A DNA stretch of 64,000 bases from Olavius sp. associated proteobacterium Delta 1 (GCA_902749685.1 CACVKW010001488.1:21677-85676), one strand, 5' to 3'; shown: positions 44,372 to 53,333, numbered from the stretch's first letter. Numbers and translations: made by a program. The notes: a model not told the origin generated them from the sequence alone.

Positions 44372-46498
44372 ATGTCAGAGCATCCTGAGATTCAAAAATG
44401 GATCGATCTAGCAACCAAAGAGTTGAGAGGAAAACCGTTGGATTCATTGAACTGGCAGACCCCGGAAGGGATTCCAGTCAAACCCATGTATTCGGCCGAA
44501 GACCTGGCCGGGATGGAGCATGTGAACACGATACCCGGATTTGCGCCCTACGTACGGGGACCCAAGGCCACCATGTATGCCGGCCGGCCCTGGACCATCC
44601 GCCAGTATGCCGGCTTTTCGACTGCCAAAGAATCCAACGCCTTTTATCGAAGGTGTCTGGCGGCCGGCCAGAAGGGTTTGTCGGTCGCCTTTGACCTGGC
44701 CACCCACCGGGGGTATGATTCCGATCATCCCAGGGTCGTCGGAGATATCGGCAAGGCCGGGGTTGCGGTGGATTCCGTCGAGGATATGAAAATTCTTTTT
44801 GATCAGATCCCTCTGGATCAGATGACAGTTTCCATGACCATGAACGGGGCTGTCTTGCCGATTCTGGCGGGCTATATCGTGGCTGCCGAGGAGCAGGGGG
44901 TCAGTCAGGAAAAATTGAGCGGAACCATCCAGAATGACATTTTAAAGGAATTTTTGACCCGCAATACTTACATATACCCGCCCAAGCCCTCCATGCGCAT
45001 TGTTTCGGACATTATTGGCTACTGCTCGAAAAATATGCCCAAATATAACACGATCAGCATCAGCGGCTATCATATGATGGAAGCCGGAGCCGATTCCGTA
45101 CTGCAAACCGCCTTTACCATGGCTGACGGGCTGGAATATGTGCGGGCCGCGCTGGATGCCGGTCTGGATATCGATGCGTTTGCACCACGGCTTTCTTTCT
45201 TTTTCGGGATTGGGATGAACTTTTTTATGGACATTGCCATGCTAAGAGCCGCACGATTCCTGTGGCACAAGCTCATCAGCCAGTTCAACCCGCAAAACCC
45301 GCGCTCAACCAGGTTGCGCACCCATTGTCAGACTTCCGGCTGGAGCCTGACGGCTCAGGACCCTTACAATAATATTATTCGAACCACGCTGGAGTGTCTG
45401 ACGTCCGCTCTGGGCGGCACCCAGTCATTGCACACCAATTCCTTTGACGAGGCCGTGGGTTTGCCAACAGATTCATCCGCCCGGATTGCCCGAAATACCC
45501 AGCTGATCGTTCAGGAAGAATCAGAGATTTGCAAGGTCGTCGATCCGCTGGCAGGCTCTTATTATCTTGAGTCGCTGACGGATGGGATTATTCGCGAAGC
45601 CACCAGAATTATTGATGAAGTGGAAGAAATGGGCGGCATGGCCAAAGCCATTGAAAGCGGCATGCCCAAGCTGCGCATCGAGGAATCGGCTGCCCGCCGA
45701 CAGGCACGGATCGACCAGGGCAAAGATGTCATCGTGGGAGTCAACAAGTACCAAATCGAGGAAGATGTCGATCTGGAAATACTTGAGGTCCCGGCCAGTG
45801 TACGCGATGAACAGATTGCCAGACTCAAAGAGATGAAGGAAAATCGCGATAATGAGGCGGTCCAAAAGGCATTGGGTGACCTGGCACGGGCGGCGGCCTC
45901 CGATGGCAATCTGCTGGAATTAAGTATCGCCGCTGTCAGACTGAGAGCGACGGTTGGCGAAATATCTGATTCTCTTGAAAAGGAATTCGGACGCTATGTT
46001 GCCACCACACAGTGTATCTCCGGCGTTTATGCAGCCGAGTACGGCGCCGATGAAGTCATAGAGTCCCTGCTCAAACGTACCGAACAGTTCCAGGAGAAAG
46101 AGGGCCGGCGACCGAGAATACTGGTAACCAAGATGGGACAGGACGGCCATGATCGCGGAATCAAGGTCATTGCCACCGGATTTGCGGATCTTGGATTTGA
46201 CGTGGATATCAGTCCTCTGTTTCAGACACCCGAAGAAGTTGCCAGAATGGCGGTGGAAAATGATGTGCATGTGGTGGGGGTTTCCAGTCAGGTAGCCGCC
46301 CACAAAACATTGGTGCCCAAACTGGTCAAGGCTTTGAAAACCGAAGACGGCGAAGATATTCTGGTGGTCGTCGGTGGGATTATTCCGCCGGCTGACTACA
46401 ATTTTCTCTATGATGCGGGAGCCGCCGGTGTATTTGGCCCCGGGACACCGGTCACTGAATCGGCCAATCAGGTGTTGAATGCATTGGAGAAGGCTTAG
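44372..46498 (+). CDS. Methylmalonyl-CoA mutase (adenosylcobalamin-dependent)
   Basis: 708 residues in one chain. The N-terminal TIM barrel has the CoA-binding path (RGPKATMYAGRPWTIRQYAG) and catalytic residues in FDLATHRGYDSDH and TSGWSLTAQDPYNNIIRT; the C-terminal B12 domain has TKMGQDGHDRGIKVIA, with the DxHxxG motif whose histidine replaces the lower cobalt ligand, then SSQVAAHKTL and VVGGIIPPADY. It interconverts succinyl-CoA and methylmalonyl-CoA. AAAGGAG precedes the ATG at nine bases. Neighbouring epimerase, carboxyltransferase and succinyl-CoA synthetase genes make the pathway complete. No MeaB-type chaperone gene is visible in this window. Confidence 0.96.
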   Translation: MSEHPEIQKWIDLATKELRGKPLDSLNWQTPEGIPVKPMYSAEDLAGMEHVNTIPGFAPYVRGPKATMYAGRPWTIRQYAGFSTAKESNAFYRRCLAAGQKGLSVAFDLATHRGYDSDHPRVVGDIGKAGVAVDSVEDMKILFDQIPLDQMTVSMTMNGAVLPILAGYIVAAEEQGVSQEKLSGTIQNDILKEFLTRNTYIYPPKPSMRIVSDIIGYCSKNMPKYNTISISGYHMMEAGADSVLQTAFTMADGLEYVRAALDAGLDIDAFAPRLSFFFGIGMNFFMDIAMLRAARFLWHKLISQFNPQNPRSTRLRTHCQTSGWSLTAQDPYNNIIRTTLECLTSALGGTQSLHTNSFDEAVGLPTDSSARIARNTQLIVQEESEICKVVDPLAGSYYLESLTDGIIREATRIIDEVEEMGGMAKAIESGMPKLRIEESAARRQARIDQGKDVIVGVNKYQIEEDVDLEILEVPASVRDEQIARLKEMKENRDNEAVQKALGDLARAAASDGNLLELSIAAVRLRATVGEISDSLEKEFGRYVATTQCISGVYAAEYGADEVIESLLKRTEQFQEKEGRRPRILVTKMGQDGHDRGIKVIATGFADLGFDVDISPLFQTPEEVARMAVENDVHVVGVSSQVAAHKTLVPKLVKALKTEDGEDILVVVGGIIPPADYNFLYDAGAAGVFGPGTPVTESANQVLNALEKA

Positions 46499-46511
46499 CC
46501 GCCGGGGAAAT

Positions 46512-46699
46512 GGAGGTGTCAGGTTTCAGGTGTCAGTGATATGCTGGAGTCAGATTTCAAGTTAGGCGGCTGTGACAGTCAAAGATTTTATGGATGTAGA
46601 GGATCTTTCGGTCTACCAAGAATTTTGCCGATCGCACATCACCGAAAAAACCAGAAATTGAAACCAATAACCAACACCTGACACCTGAAACCATAGACC
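46512..46699. repeat. Inverted heptad repeat pair enclosing a gene fragment
   Basis: ggtgtca/ggtttca/ggtgtca (46514-46535) and the reverse complement cacctga/cacctga/aaccata (46674-46694) lie on either side of the fragment at 46572-46661. Unit length is seven bases. The layout matches the one around 5362-5583. Confidence 0.75.
46572..46661 (+). pseudogene. N-terminal fragment of a four-helix-bundle protein gene
   Basis: A frame from GTG 46572 (or ATG 46590) reads TVKDFMDVEDLSVYQEFCRSHIT and then runs into repeat sequence with a stop at 46659-46661. DVEDLSVYQEFCRSHI resembles the first helix of four-helix-bundle (S23/IVP-type) proteins, which typically begin with a D/E-L-x-V-Y/W-Q motif. The rest of the gene is missing. 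This would be the complementary half to the C-terminal fragment at 5362, but from a different member. Match is short, so the call is tentative. The rest of the 46499-47136 spacer has no supported gene except the element at 47024. Confidence 0.5.
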
Positions 46700-47023
46700 T
46701 TAGAGCAGATAACTAAAATAAAGAGAGAGTTGCCGTCCAGAATATGAATACCATGGATCTCCAGGTCCACAACCGACTCAATCAAAACTGCGAGGCAAAA
46801 AAGCACCTTGCCAAACCGACCGCTGGAATTGAACAAGGATCGCTGCCCCTGCCATTGCTGCTGAAAAGCTGCTTTTTTTTCTTGACAATTAACGACGTGT
46901 GTAGGAAGTTCTGAGTTTAATTTTTCTATCATCAGGACTCTTTAGCATTGAGCAAACCCCGTTCCGCATATAGCGCATGGCAGAGGGATAATCTAAGCAT
47001 AAAAATATTTTAAAAAATAGGTT

Positions 47024-47115
47024 CCTGAATTTTAGCGCAACAACCATCGTCCCAAGTCAATTGCGGTAACTTGACCTCGAACTTCTCTAACGGTTTGTTG
47101 CGTGCAAAATTCAGG
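47024..47115. repeat. 92-base element with terminal inverted repeats (MITE-like)
   Basis: The ends cctgaattttagcgcaacaa (47024-47043) and tgttgcgtgcaaaattcagg (47096-47115) are reverse complements with few mismatches, and a shorter inverted pair gtcaa/ttgac lies in the middle. A diverged relative is at 19391-19553. The right end is 21 bases before the ATG of the carboxyltransferase gene, so the element would be in its 5' untranslated region and may fold there. Confidence 0.75.
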
Positions 47116-47136
47116 TAATAAGAAAGGAATTGGATA

Positions 47137-48690
47137 ATGGGAATCGTGGAAGACAAAATCCGTGATCTGAAAGCCCGGGAAGCAAAGCTGCTTGAAATGG
47201 GTGGCGAGAAAGCCGTTGCCGCCCAACGTGAAAAAGGAAAACTGACTGCCCGTGAGCGTCTGGATCTGTTGTTTGATAAAGGGACATTCCGCGAAATCGA
47301 CATGTTCGTCAATCACCGCTGTGTTAATTTCGAAATGGAAAAAGTGGACATCCCGGCTGACGGTGTCATCACCGGCCATGGCCTGGTGGATGGACGGCCG
47401 GTATTTGCCTTCTCGCAGGATTTTACTGCCAGAGCCGGCAGCCTTGGCGAGATGCATGCCAAAAAGATTTGCAAGGTAATGGACCTGGCGATGAAGGCCG
47501 GCGTGCCGTTTGTGGGCATCAACGATTCCGGCGGCGCCAGGATTCAGGAAGGTGTGGATGCGCTCTCCGGGTACGGTCAGATATTTTTCCGCAACTCGGC
47601 TGCTTCCGGTGTAATCCCGCAGATTTCAGCCATCATGGGGCCCACCGCCGGCGGCGCGGTGTACTCTCCGGCGATGACCGATTGGATATTTATGGTCAAG
47701 AAGAGCAGTTATATGTTCATCACCGGGCCTGAAGTCATTAAATCCGTTACCGGTGAGGATATTTCGTTTGAAGATCTGGGCGGCGCGAAAACTCACAACC
47801 AAAAAAGTGGTGTGGCCCATTTTGCCTGCGAAAGCGATGAAGACGCCATCATTCAGATTAAAAACCTGCTGGCCTATCTGCCTTCCAATAATATGGAAGA
47901 CCCGCCCCATGTCGATACCGGTGACGATCCGAACCGCACGGATACGGCCCTGGATTCGATTATACCTGACAGCCCCAATAAAATTTACGACATGAAAGAG
48001 GTCATTCAGTCCATCGTTGACAACGGTGATTTTTTTGAGCCACATCAATATTACGCCCAGAACATGATCATTGGGTTTGCCAGGTTAAAGGGCCGGGCCA
48101 TCGGTATAATTGCCAATCAACCCAAACAACTGGCCGGTTGTCTCGACATCAATGCTTCGGACAAAGCCACCCGGTTTATTCGCTTTTGTGATGCGTTTAA
48201 TATTCCGCTTTTAACGATTGCCGATGTTCCCGGCTATCTACCCGGCAGCCAGCAGGAATGGGGCGGAATTATCCGTCACGGAGCCAAACTCTTATGGTGT
48301 TATTCTGAAGCCACCGTTCCCAAACTGCTGCTGGTCACGCGCAAAGATTATGGTGGCTCTTACCTGGCGATGTGCTCCAAAGACCTGGGAGCGGATATGG
48401 CGTTTGCCTGGCCAACGGCCGAGATCGCGGTCATGGGGGCAGGGGGTGCGGCCAATATCATTCACCGCAAAGAGATAAATGGGGCAGAAAACCAGGCGGC
48501 CAAACGCCAGGAGAAAATTGCCGAATACGAAGAGTTGTTTTCCAATCCTTATCAGGCAGCTCAAAGGGGTTATATTGATGCCGTTATCATACCCAGTGAG
48601 ACCCGGCCGCGTCTAATCGATGCCCTTGAAGTCATGTGCTCCAAACGTGAAACCAGGCCGCCCAAAAAGCATGGGAATATACCGATGTAA
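47137..48690 (+). CDS. Acyl-CoA carboxyltransferase (methylmalonyl-CoA carboxyltransferase/propionyl-CoA carboxylase beta type)
   Basis: 517 residues. Two crotonase-like halves: the first with INDSGGARIQEGVDALSGYGQIF and IMGPTAGGAVYSPAMTDWIFM (CoA-ester carboxyl site), the second with VPGYLPGSQQEWGGIIRHGAKLLW and RKDYGGSYLAMCSKDLGADM (biotin site). It moves CO2 between methylmalonyl-/propionyl-CoA and the biotin on the partner protein (49105). Because the partner is a pyruvate/oxaloacetate-type carboxyltransferase and no biotin carboxylase gene is present, the pair probably works as a methylmalonyl-CoA:pyruvate transcarboxylase. AAAGGA precedes the ATG; the 92-base element lies just upstream. 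Confidence 0.93.
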   Translation: MGIVEDKIRDLKAREAKLLEMGGEKAVAAQREKGKLTARERLDLLFDKGTFREIDMFVNHRCVNFEMEKVDIPADGVITGHGLVDGRPVFAFSQDFTARAGSLGEMHAKKICKVMDLAMKAGVPFVGINDSGGARIQEGVDALSGYGQIFFRNSAASGVIPQISAIMGPTAGGAVYSPAMTDWIFMVKKSSYMFITGPEVIKSVTGEDISFEDLGGAKTHNQKSGVAHFACESDEDAIIQIKNLLAYLPSNNMEDPPHVDTGDDPNRTDTALDSIIPDSPNKIYDMKEVIQSIVDNGDFFEPHQYYAQNMIIGFARLKGRAIGIIANQPKQLAGCLDINASDKATRFIRFCDAFNIPLLTIADVPGYLPGSQQEWGGIIRHGAKLLWCYSEATVPKLLLVTRKDYGGSYLAMCSKDLGADMAFAWPTAEIAVMGAGGAANIIHRKEINGAENQAAKRQEKIAEYEELFSNPYQAAQRGYIDAVIIPSETRPRLIDALEVMCSKRETRPPKKHGNIPM

Positions 48691-48691
48691 A

Positions 48692-48806
48692 TGAATAATG
48701 AATATTGACTAATGAATAATTGTGGAAATCGCTCCGCGCTACCGTTTGTTAATGATTTAATTCGATAGAATTCATTAATTATTCAATCTTCAATTTTCAA
48801 TCTTAA
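48692..48806. repeat. Heptad repeat inverted pair
   Basis: gaataat/gaatatt/gactaat/gaataat (48692-48720) faces attcaat/cttcaat/tttcaat/cttaaat (48781-48806) in the spacer after the carboxyltransferase gene. The second arm ends just before the ribosome site (GGGGAGAA) of the next small gene. Confidence 0.75.
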
Positions 48807-48824
48807 ATATACTGGGGAGAACTT

Positions 48825-49055
48825 ATGGACGATCAAAAGAAGATCAGCGCGGCCATCGCGGCGGTGATGCACTATATTCAAGAGGAAGAAGCCATCCTGA
48901 TGCAGCAGGCGGCCATGGGCGGTATGCCGCAGGCGCCATCTGTTTCTGCCCCGGCAACAGCTTTCTCGCCCTGGAGCATGAATGGTAGACAAACACAAAT
49001 GCAGATGCGCAACCTGATGCAGATGCGAACCTTCCAGCGCGGATCTCGTTTTTAG
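48825..49055 (+). CDS. Small soluble subunit-like protein of the carboxyltransferase complex
   Basis: 76 residues. MDDQKKISAAIAAVMHYIQEEEA resembles the Ala/Ile-rich helix found in small linker or gamma-type subunits of biotin-dependent decarboxylases and transcarboxylases; the remainder is Met/Gln-rich (MQQAAMGGMPQAP, MQMRNLMQMRTFQ) and low in complexity. There is no membrane segment, unlike OadG. GGGGAGAA precedes the ATG. Its place between the two carboxyltransferase genes suggests that it joins them into a complex. This is inference from position and helix type; I know no proven function. Confidence 0.7.
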   Translation: MDDQKKISAAIAAVMHYIQEEEAILMQQAAMGGMPQAPSVSAPATAFSPWSMNGRQTQMQMRNLMQMRTFQRGSRF

Positions 49056-49104
49056 TGTTTAAACACATAAAATAAAAACCAATTTTTTACAGGAGAACCT
49101 TAAA

Positions 49105-51117
49105 ATGAGCGAAGATTTTGCAGTTAAAATGACAACCATGAATTATGACAAAGATCGACCGGCTGCGGAAAATCCCGTCAAAATAGAGGATTTATCGCTT
49201 CGTGACGGTCACCAGTCTCTGTTTGCCACCCGGGGACGCACAGAAGATATGATTCCGGTGGCCGAAATGATGGATGACGTCGGCTTCTGGGCCATGGAAG
49301 TTTGGGGTGGTGCCACCTTCGATACCATGCATCGGTTTTTAAATGAGGACCCCTGGGAAAGAATCCGGACCCTGAAGCGGTATATTAAAAAGACGCCTTT
49401 TTCCATGCTCCTGCGAGCACAAAACCTGGTGGGCTATCGAAACTATGCCGATGATGTGGCCCGCCCCTTCGTTGATCGAGCGGCTGCCAACGGGATGGAC
49501 ATCTTCAGGACATTTGATGCCCTGAACGACTACCGCAATTTTGAAACCGTGGTCCCGGTGATCAAAGAGAACGGTATGCACTTTCAGGGGTGCATCTGCT
49601 ATACCATGACCGAGCCGCGGATGGGCGGTGAGGTTTACAACATCGATTATTATGTCAATAAGGCCAAAGACCTCGAAGCGATGGGCGCGGACAGCATCTG
49701 CATTAAAGACATGGCGGGCCTGATCGCACCCTATGACGCCTATGCCATTGTCAAGGCCCTGAAAGAAAGTGTTAAACCGCCGATTCATCTGCACAGTCAT
49801 TTTACCTCGGGCATGTCACCCATGTCGCATCTCAAGGCGATTGAAGCCGGGGTTGATATCATCGATACGGTCATGTCGCCTTACGCCTATCGCACCTCCC
49901 ATGCGGCGATTGAACCGTTGGTTATGACCTTGATCGGCACCAACCGGGACACTGGATTTGATATCAAACACCTGGCGGGCATCAATGAAATTTTCGAAAA
50001 AGAAATTATGCCGAAATACCGCTATTTGCTGGATGACTCCAAGATGTCGATCATTGACATTAACGTGCTGCTGCACCAGACCCCGGGCGGCATGCTGTCC
50101 AACCTGGTCAACCAGCTAAGGGAAATGGATGCTTTGGATAGAATTGACGAAGTTTATGCCGAGCTTCCCAAGGTCAGAAAAGATCTGGGCCAAATCCCCC
50201 TGGTGACCCCCACCAGCCAGATCGTGGGGATTCAGACCGTCAACAATGTCCTGTTTGATGAAGGCGGTGAACGTTACAAGATGATTACGGCCCAGGTCAA
50301 AGACCTGTGCTATGGTCTGTACGGCAAAACCGCTGTACCCATTAACAAGGAAGTACAGAAGAAAGCCCTTAAAGGCTATGAGCGGGGTGAAGAGCCGATT
50401 ACCTGTCGTCCGGCCGAAGTATTAGAGCCGGAACTGGACAAAGCCAAAGAAGATACTAAAGGACTGGCCGTTGACCTGGATGACGTGTTGATTTATGCGC
50501 TTTACCCGGTGACCGGCAAAAAGTTTCTGAATTGGAAATACGGCAAGGAACAACCACCGGATGAGGTCAAGCCCAGAACCCTTGAGGATGCCAAAGCCGA
50601 GCTGGAATTTCTTAAAAAAGCCAAAGCCGGGAAATTGGTTGAAAAGTCTGCAAAAGCGGCCCCTGGCAAAAGTGAAAATGTTCGAACCTTTAATGTGTTC
50701 GTGGACGATGAATATTTTGAAGTCGGCGTCGACTCTCTTGGCGGCGCACCGGTCGTCAACTATGTGCAGCCCATGCCGGGTACGGCACCGCCGGCTTATG
50801 CACCGCCCGCCGCGGCACCGGCTACCCCCCCCCCAGCCGCAGCCAAACCGGCTGCACCGGCTGCTGAGCCGCCGGCCGCAGCTAAACCGGTCGCCGCCGT
50901 TGAGGGGACTCCGGTAACGGCTCCGATGCCCGGCATGATTATCAGCTATGCGAAAAACGTCGGCGATGCGATCGAAGAGGGTGATACGGTCCTTATCCTG
51001 GAAGCCATGAAAATGGAAAATGCACTGCCGGCTCCTGCCAGCGGCACCATCAAAGCCATTAACTTTGCCAGCGGTGATTCGGTGGCCAAGGGTGATGTGC
51101 TGGCGGTGATCGGATAG
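49105..51117 (+). CDS. Pyruvate/oxaloacetate carboxyltransferase with C-terminal biotin carrier (transcarboxylase 5S-1.3S type)
   Basis: 670 residues. The N-terminal TIM barrel has LSLRDGHQSLFATRGRTEDM (metal Asp), MEVWGGATFD, SICIKDMAGL with the carbamylated lysine, and HLHSHFTSGM with the two zinc histidines, as in pyruvate carboxylase subunit B and oxaloacetate decarboxylase alpha. A Pro/Ala-rich linker (about 575-610) leads to a biotinyl domain with EAMKMEN. The protein would move CO2 from carboxybiotin to pyruvate, giving oxaloacetate, with methylmalonyl-CoA as donor through the 47137 protein. AGGAGA is eight bases before the ATG. A start ten codons later (MTTMNYD) is possible. Confidence 0.93.
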   Translation: MSEDFAVKMTTMNYDKDRPAAENPVKIEDLSLRDGHQSLFATRGRTEDMIPVAEMMDDVGFWAMEVWGGATFDTMHRFLNEDPWERIRTLKRYIKKTPFSMLLRAQNLVGYRNYADDVARPFVDRAAANGMDIFRTFDALNDYRNFETVVPVIKENGMHFQGCICYTMTEPRMGGEVYNIDYYVNKAKDLEAMGADSICIKDMAGLIAPYDAYAIVKALKESVKPPIHLHSHFTSGMSPMSHLKAIEAGVDIIDTVMSPYAYRTSHAAIEPLVMTLIGTNRDTGFDIKHLAGINEIFEKEIMPKYRYLLDDSKMSIIDINVLLHQTPGGMLSNLVNQLREMDALDRIDEVYAELPKVRKDLGQIPLVTPTSQIVGIQTVNNVLFDEGGERYKMITAQVKDLCYGLYGKTAVPINKEVQKKALKGYERGEEPITCRPAEVLEPELDKAKEDTKGLAVDLDDVLIYALYPVTGKKFLNWKYGKEQPPDEVKPRTLEDAKAELEFLKKAKAGKLVEKSAKAAPGKSENVRTFNVFVDDEYFEVGVDSLGGAPVVNYVQPMPGTAPPAYAPPAAAPATPPPAAAKPAAPAAEPPAAAKPVAAVEGTPVTAPMPGMIISYAKNVGDAIEEGDTVLILEAMKMENALPAPASGTIKAINFASGDSVAKGDVLAVIG

Positions 51118-51147
51118 AAGGCGCACGGCTAAAGGCTCACGGTACAA

Positions 51148-51195
51148 AGCGCCCGGCTTTCAGTTGATCCTCAAAGGAACTGAACTCCGGGCGTT
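51148..51195. terminator. Strong hairpin downstream of the transcarboxylase gene
   Basis: agcgcccggctttcagtt (51148-51165) and aactgaactccgggcgtt (51178-51195) form an 18-base stem with three mismatches and a 12-base loop, followed by gttta. The T-run is weak, so it may be a terminator, an RNA-processing site or a stabilising structure between the transcarboxylase and sucCD genes. Confidence 0.6.
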
Positions 51196-51288
51196 GTTTA
51201 CTGAAAGGTACAAATCTCCTAATCAACCCTTCAACGAATCATCTAAACCATAACGAAATATACCAGCAAAACTACCTCAAGGGATCTC

Positions 51289-52464
51289 ATGAAAATCCAC
51301 GAATACCAGGCCAAGGAACTCTTTAAAAAATACAGTGTGCCCACCCCGCAAGGCCGGGTGGCGTTTAGTCCCGATGAAGCGGTCGAGGTTGCCAAGACTC
51401 TGGGAGGATACCCGGTTGTGGTTAAAGCCCAGATTCACGCCGGGGGGCGGGGCAAGGGCGGTGGAGTTAAACTGGCCCAGTCCGAACAAGAGGTTGAACG
51501 CATTGCCGGACAGATTATCGGGATGGATTTGGTCACCCATCAGACCGGACCCCGGGGGCAGGAAGTTAAAAAGGTTCTGGTGGAGCAGGGTCTAGCTATT
51601 GCCAAAGAGCTGTATTTGAGCATAATTCCCGACCGGGCGATCGCCAGGATCGTCATCATGGCCAGCGAAGCCGGCGGGATGGACATCGAGGAAGTGGCGG
51701 CCAAAACCCCGCAGAAAATTATCAAGGTTGCCATCAATCCCCTGCAGGGCATTCAGGCCCATCACTGCCGGCAGGTTGCGTTTGGTCTTAATTTACCGGC
51801 GGCCTTTATGAAACCCTTTGCGGCCCTGCTGAAAAATCTTTACCAGCTGTTTGTGGATTACGACGGTTCGCTGGTTGAGATTAACCCGCTGGTACTCACC
51901 GCAGACGGATCCGTTGTCGCACTGGATGGCAAGATCAATTTCGATGACAATGCCTTGTTTCGTCATCAGGACATTTTGGAATACCGGGACATTGACGAGG
52001 AAGATCCGCTGGATGTGGAAGCCTCCAAATACAATCTCAATTATATCAATCTGGACGGCAACGTGGGCAATATGGTCAATGGCGCCGGACTGGCCATGGC
52101 CACCATGGATTTGATCAAACTTGCCGGGGCCGAACCCGCCAATTTCTTGGATGTGGGGGGCGGTGCCAGTTCCGAGATGGTCGAAAACGGTTTCAGGATC
52201 ATCTTGAGCGACCCCAGCGTCAAAGGCATTCTGATTAATATTTTTGGCGGAATCCTGCGTTGCGATGTGCTGGCCGAAGGTGTTGTCCAGGCCGCGCAGA
52301 AAATCGGTATCAATGTTCCGGTGGTCGTTCGCATGGAAGGAACCAATATCGAGGAAGGCCGTCGCATCCTGGCCGAATCAGGCCTGGATTTGATTACTGC
52401 AACAGATTTAAAAGACGCCGCCGGGAAGGTAGCGGATATCGCAAAGTTTGAGGCAAATATATGA
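51289..52464 (+). CDS. sucC: Succinate-CoA ligase (ADP-forming), beta subunit
   Basis: 391 residues, standard length. HEYQAKELFKKYSVPTPQG starts the ATP-grasp domain; VKAQIHAGGRGKGGGVKL is the nucleotide loop, EINPLVL holds metal-binding acidic residues and FLDVGGGAS with IFGGILRCDVLA belongs to the CoA-ligase domain. With SucD it makes or uses succinyl-CoA with ATP formation or use, closing the methylmalonyl-CoA route at succinate. AAGGGA lies before the ATG. The stop overlaps the sucD start. Confidence 0.97.
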   Translation: MKIHEYQAKELFKKYSVPTPQGRVAFSPDEAVEVAKTLGGYPVVVKAQIHAGGRGKGGGVKLAQSEQEVERIAGQIIGMDLVTHQTGPRGQEVKKVLVEQGLAIAKELYLSIIPDRAIARIVIMASEAGGMDIEEVAAKTPQKIIKVAINPLQGIQAHHCRQVAFGLNLPAAFMKPFAALLKNLYQLFVDYDGSLVEINPLVLTADGSVVALDGKINFDDNALFRHQDILEYRDIDEEDPLDVEASKYNLNYINLDGNVGNMVNGAGLAMATMDLIKLAGAEPANFLDVGGGASSEMVENGFRIILSDPSVKGILINIFGGILRCDVLAEGVVQAAQKIGINVPVVVRMEGTNIEEGRRILAESGLDLITATDLKDAAGKVADIAKFEANI

Positions 52465-53333
52465 GTATCTTCGTAGATAAAAACTCGCGTGTTGTGGTTC
52501 AGGGTATCACCGGTAAAGAGGGTCAGTTTCATACCCGCCATTGCGTGGATTACGGGACCCCGGTGGTTGCCGGGGTTACGCCGGGTAAGGGCGGACAGAA
52601 GATGGATGAGATTCCCGTGTTTAATACAGTGAAAGACGCCGTGGATGAAGCGGGTGCCAACTGCAGCCTGATTTTTGTTCCGCCGGCCTTTGCGGCGGAT
52701 GCGATTATGGAGGCAGCCGATGCCGCAATAGGCGTCATTGTCACGATTACCGAGGGAATTCCGGTGCTCGATATGATGAAGGTTATGAATTACCTGGCAG
52801 GTAAGCCCGCGCGCCTGATCGGCCCCAATTGTCCGGGAATTATCACCCCCGGTGAGGCTAAAATTGGCATTATGCCGGCTCCGATTCATCAGCCCGGAGG
52901 ACCGATCGGGGTCATATCACGCTCCGGTACGCTGACTTATGAGGTGGTGAACCAGCTGTCGTTGAAGGGAATCGGGCAGACAACCTGCATCGGTATCGGC
53001 GGGGATCCGATAATCGGATCAAATTTTATCGACTGCCTTGAGGCCTTTGAAAACGACCCTGATACTCAAGGGGTTGTGATGGTCGGTGAAATCGGCGGTA
53101 CCGCCGAAGAAGAAGCCGCAGAATTTGTTGCCTCAAAAATGAGTAAACCGGTGGTCGGATTTATTTCCGGATTAACGGCACCGCCGGGGCGGCGCATGGG
53201 GCATGCCGGTGCTATCATCAGCGGCGGCAGCGGAACGGCTGAAGCCAAAATCAAGGCCCTGAACGCCGCCGGTATCCATGTTAGTGAGAACCTCGGAGAG
53301 ATCGGGGAGCTGTGTTCGGCGGTTTTTAAGTAG
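52461..53333 (+). CDS. sucD: Succinate-CoA ligase, alpha subunit
   Basis: 290 residues. GITGKEGQFHTRHCVDYGT is the CoA-binding Rossmann start, IGPNCPGIITPGE and SRSGTLTYEV follow, and GRRMGHAGAIISGGSGTA contains the active-site histidine that is phosphorylated during catalysis. It overlaps sucC by four bases (ATGA) and so is translationally coupled. It completes the energy-conserving step between succinyl-CoA and succinate. Confidence 0.97.
   Translation: MSIFVDKNSRVVVQGITGKEGQFHTRHCVDYGTPVVAGVTPGKGGQKMDEIPVFNTVKDAVDEAGANCSLIFVPPAFAADAIMEAADAAIGVIVTITEGIPVLDMMKVMNYLAGKPARLIGPNCPGIITPGEAKIGIMPAPIHQPGGPIGVISRSGTLTYEVVNQLSLKGIGQTTCIGIGGDPIIGSNFIDCLEAFENDPDTQGVVMVGEIGGTAEEEAAEFVASKMSKPVVGFISGLTAPPGRRMGHAGAIISGGSGTAEAKIKALNAAGIHVSENLGEIGELCSAVFK

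Noticed and set aside
46639..46932. Minus-strand frame of 97 codons between the mutase and carboxyltransferase genes
   Set aside because: No recognisable motif, its 3' part overlaps a heptad repeat arm, and the spacer shows other signs of decay.
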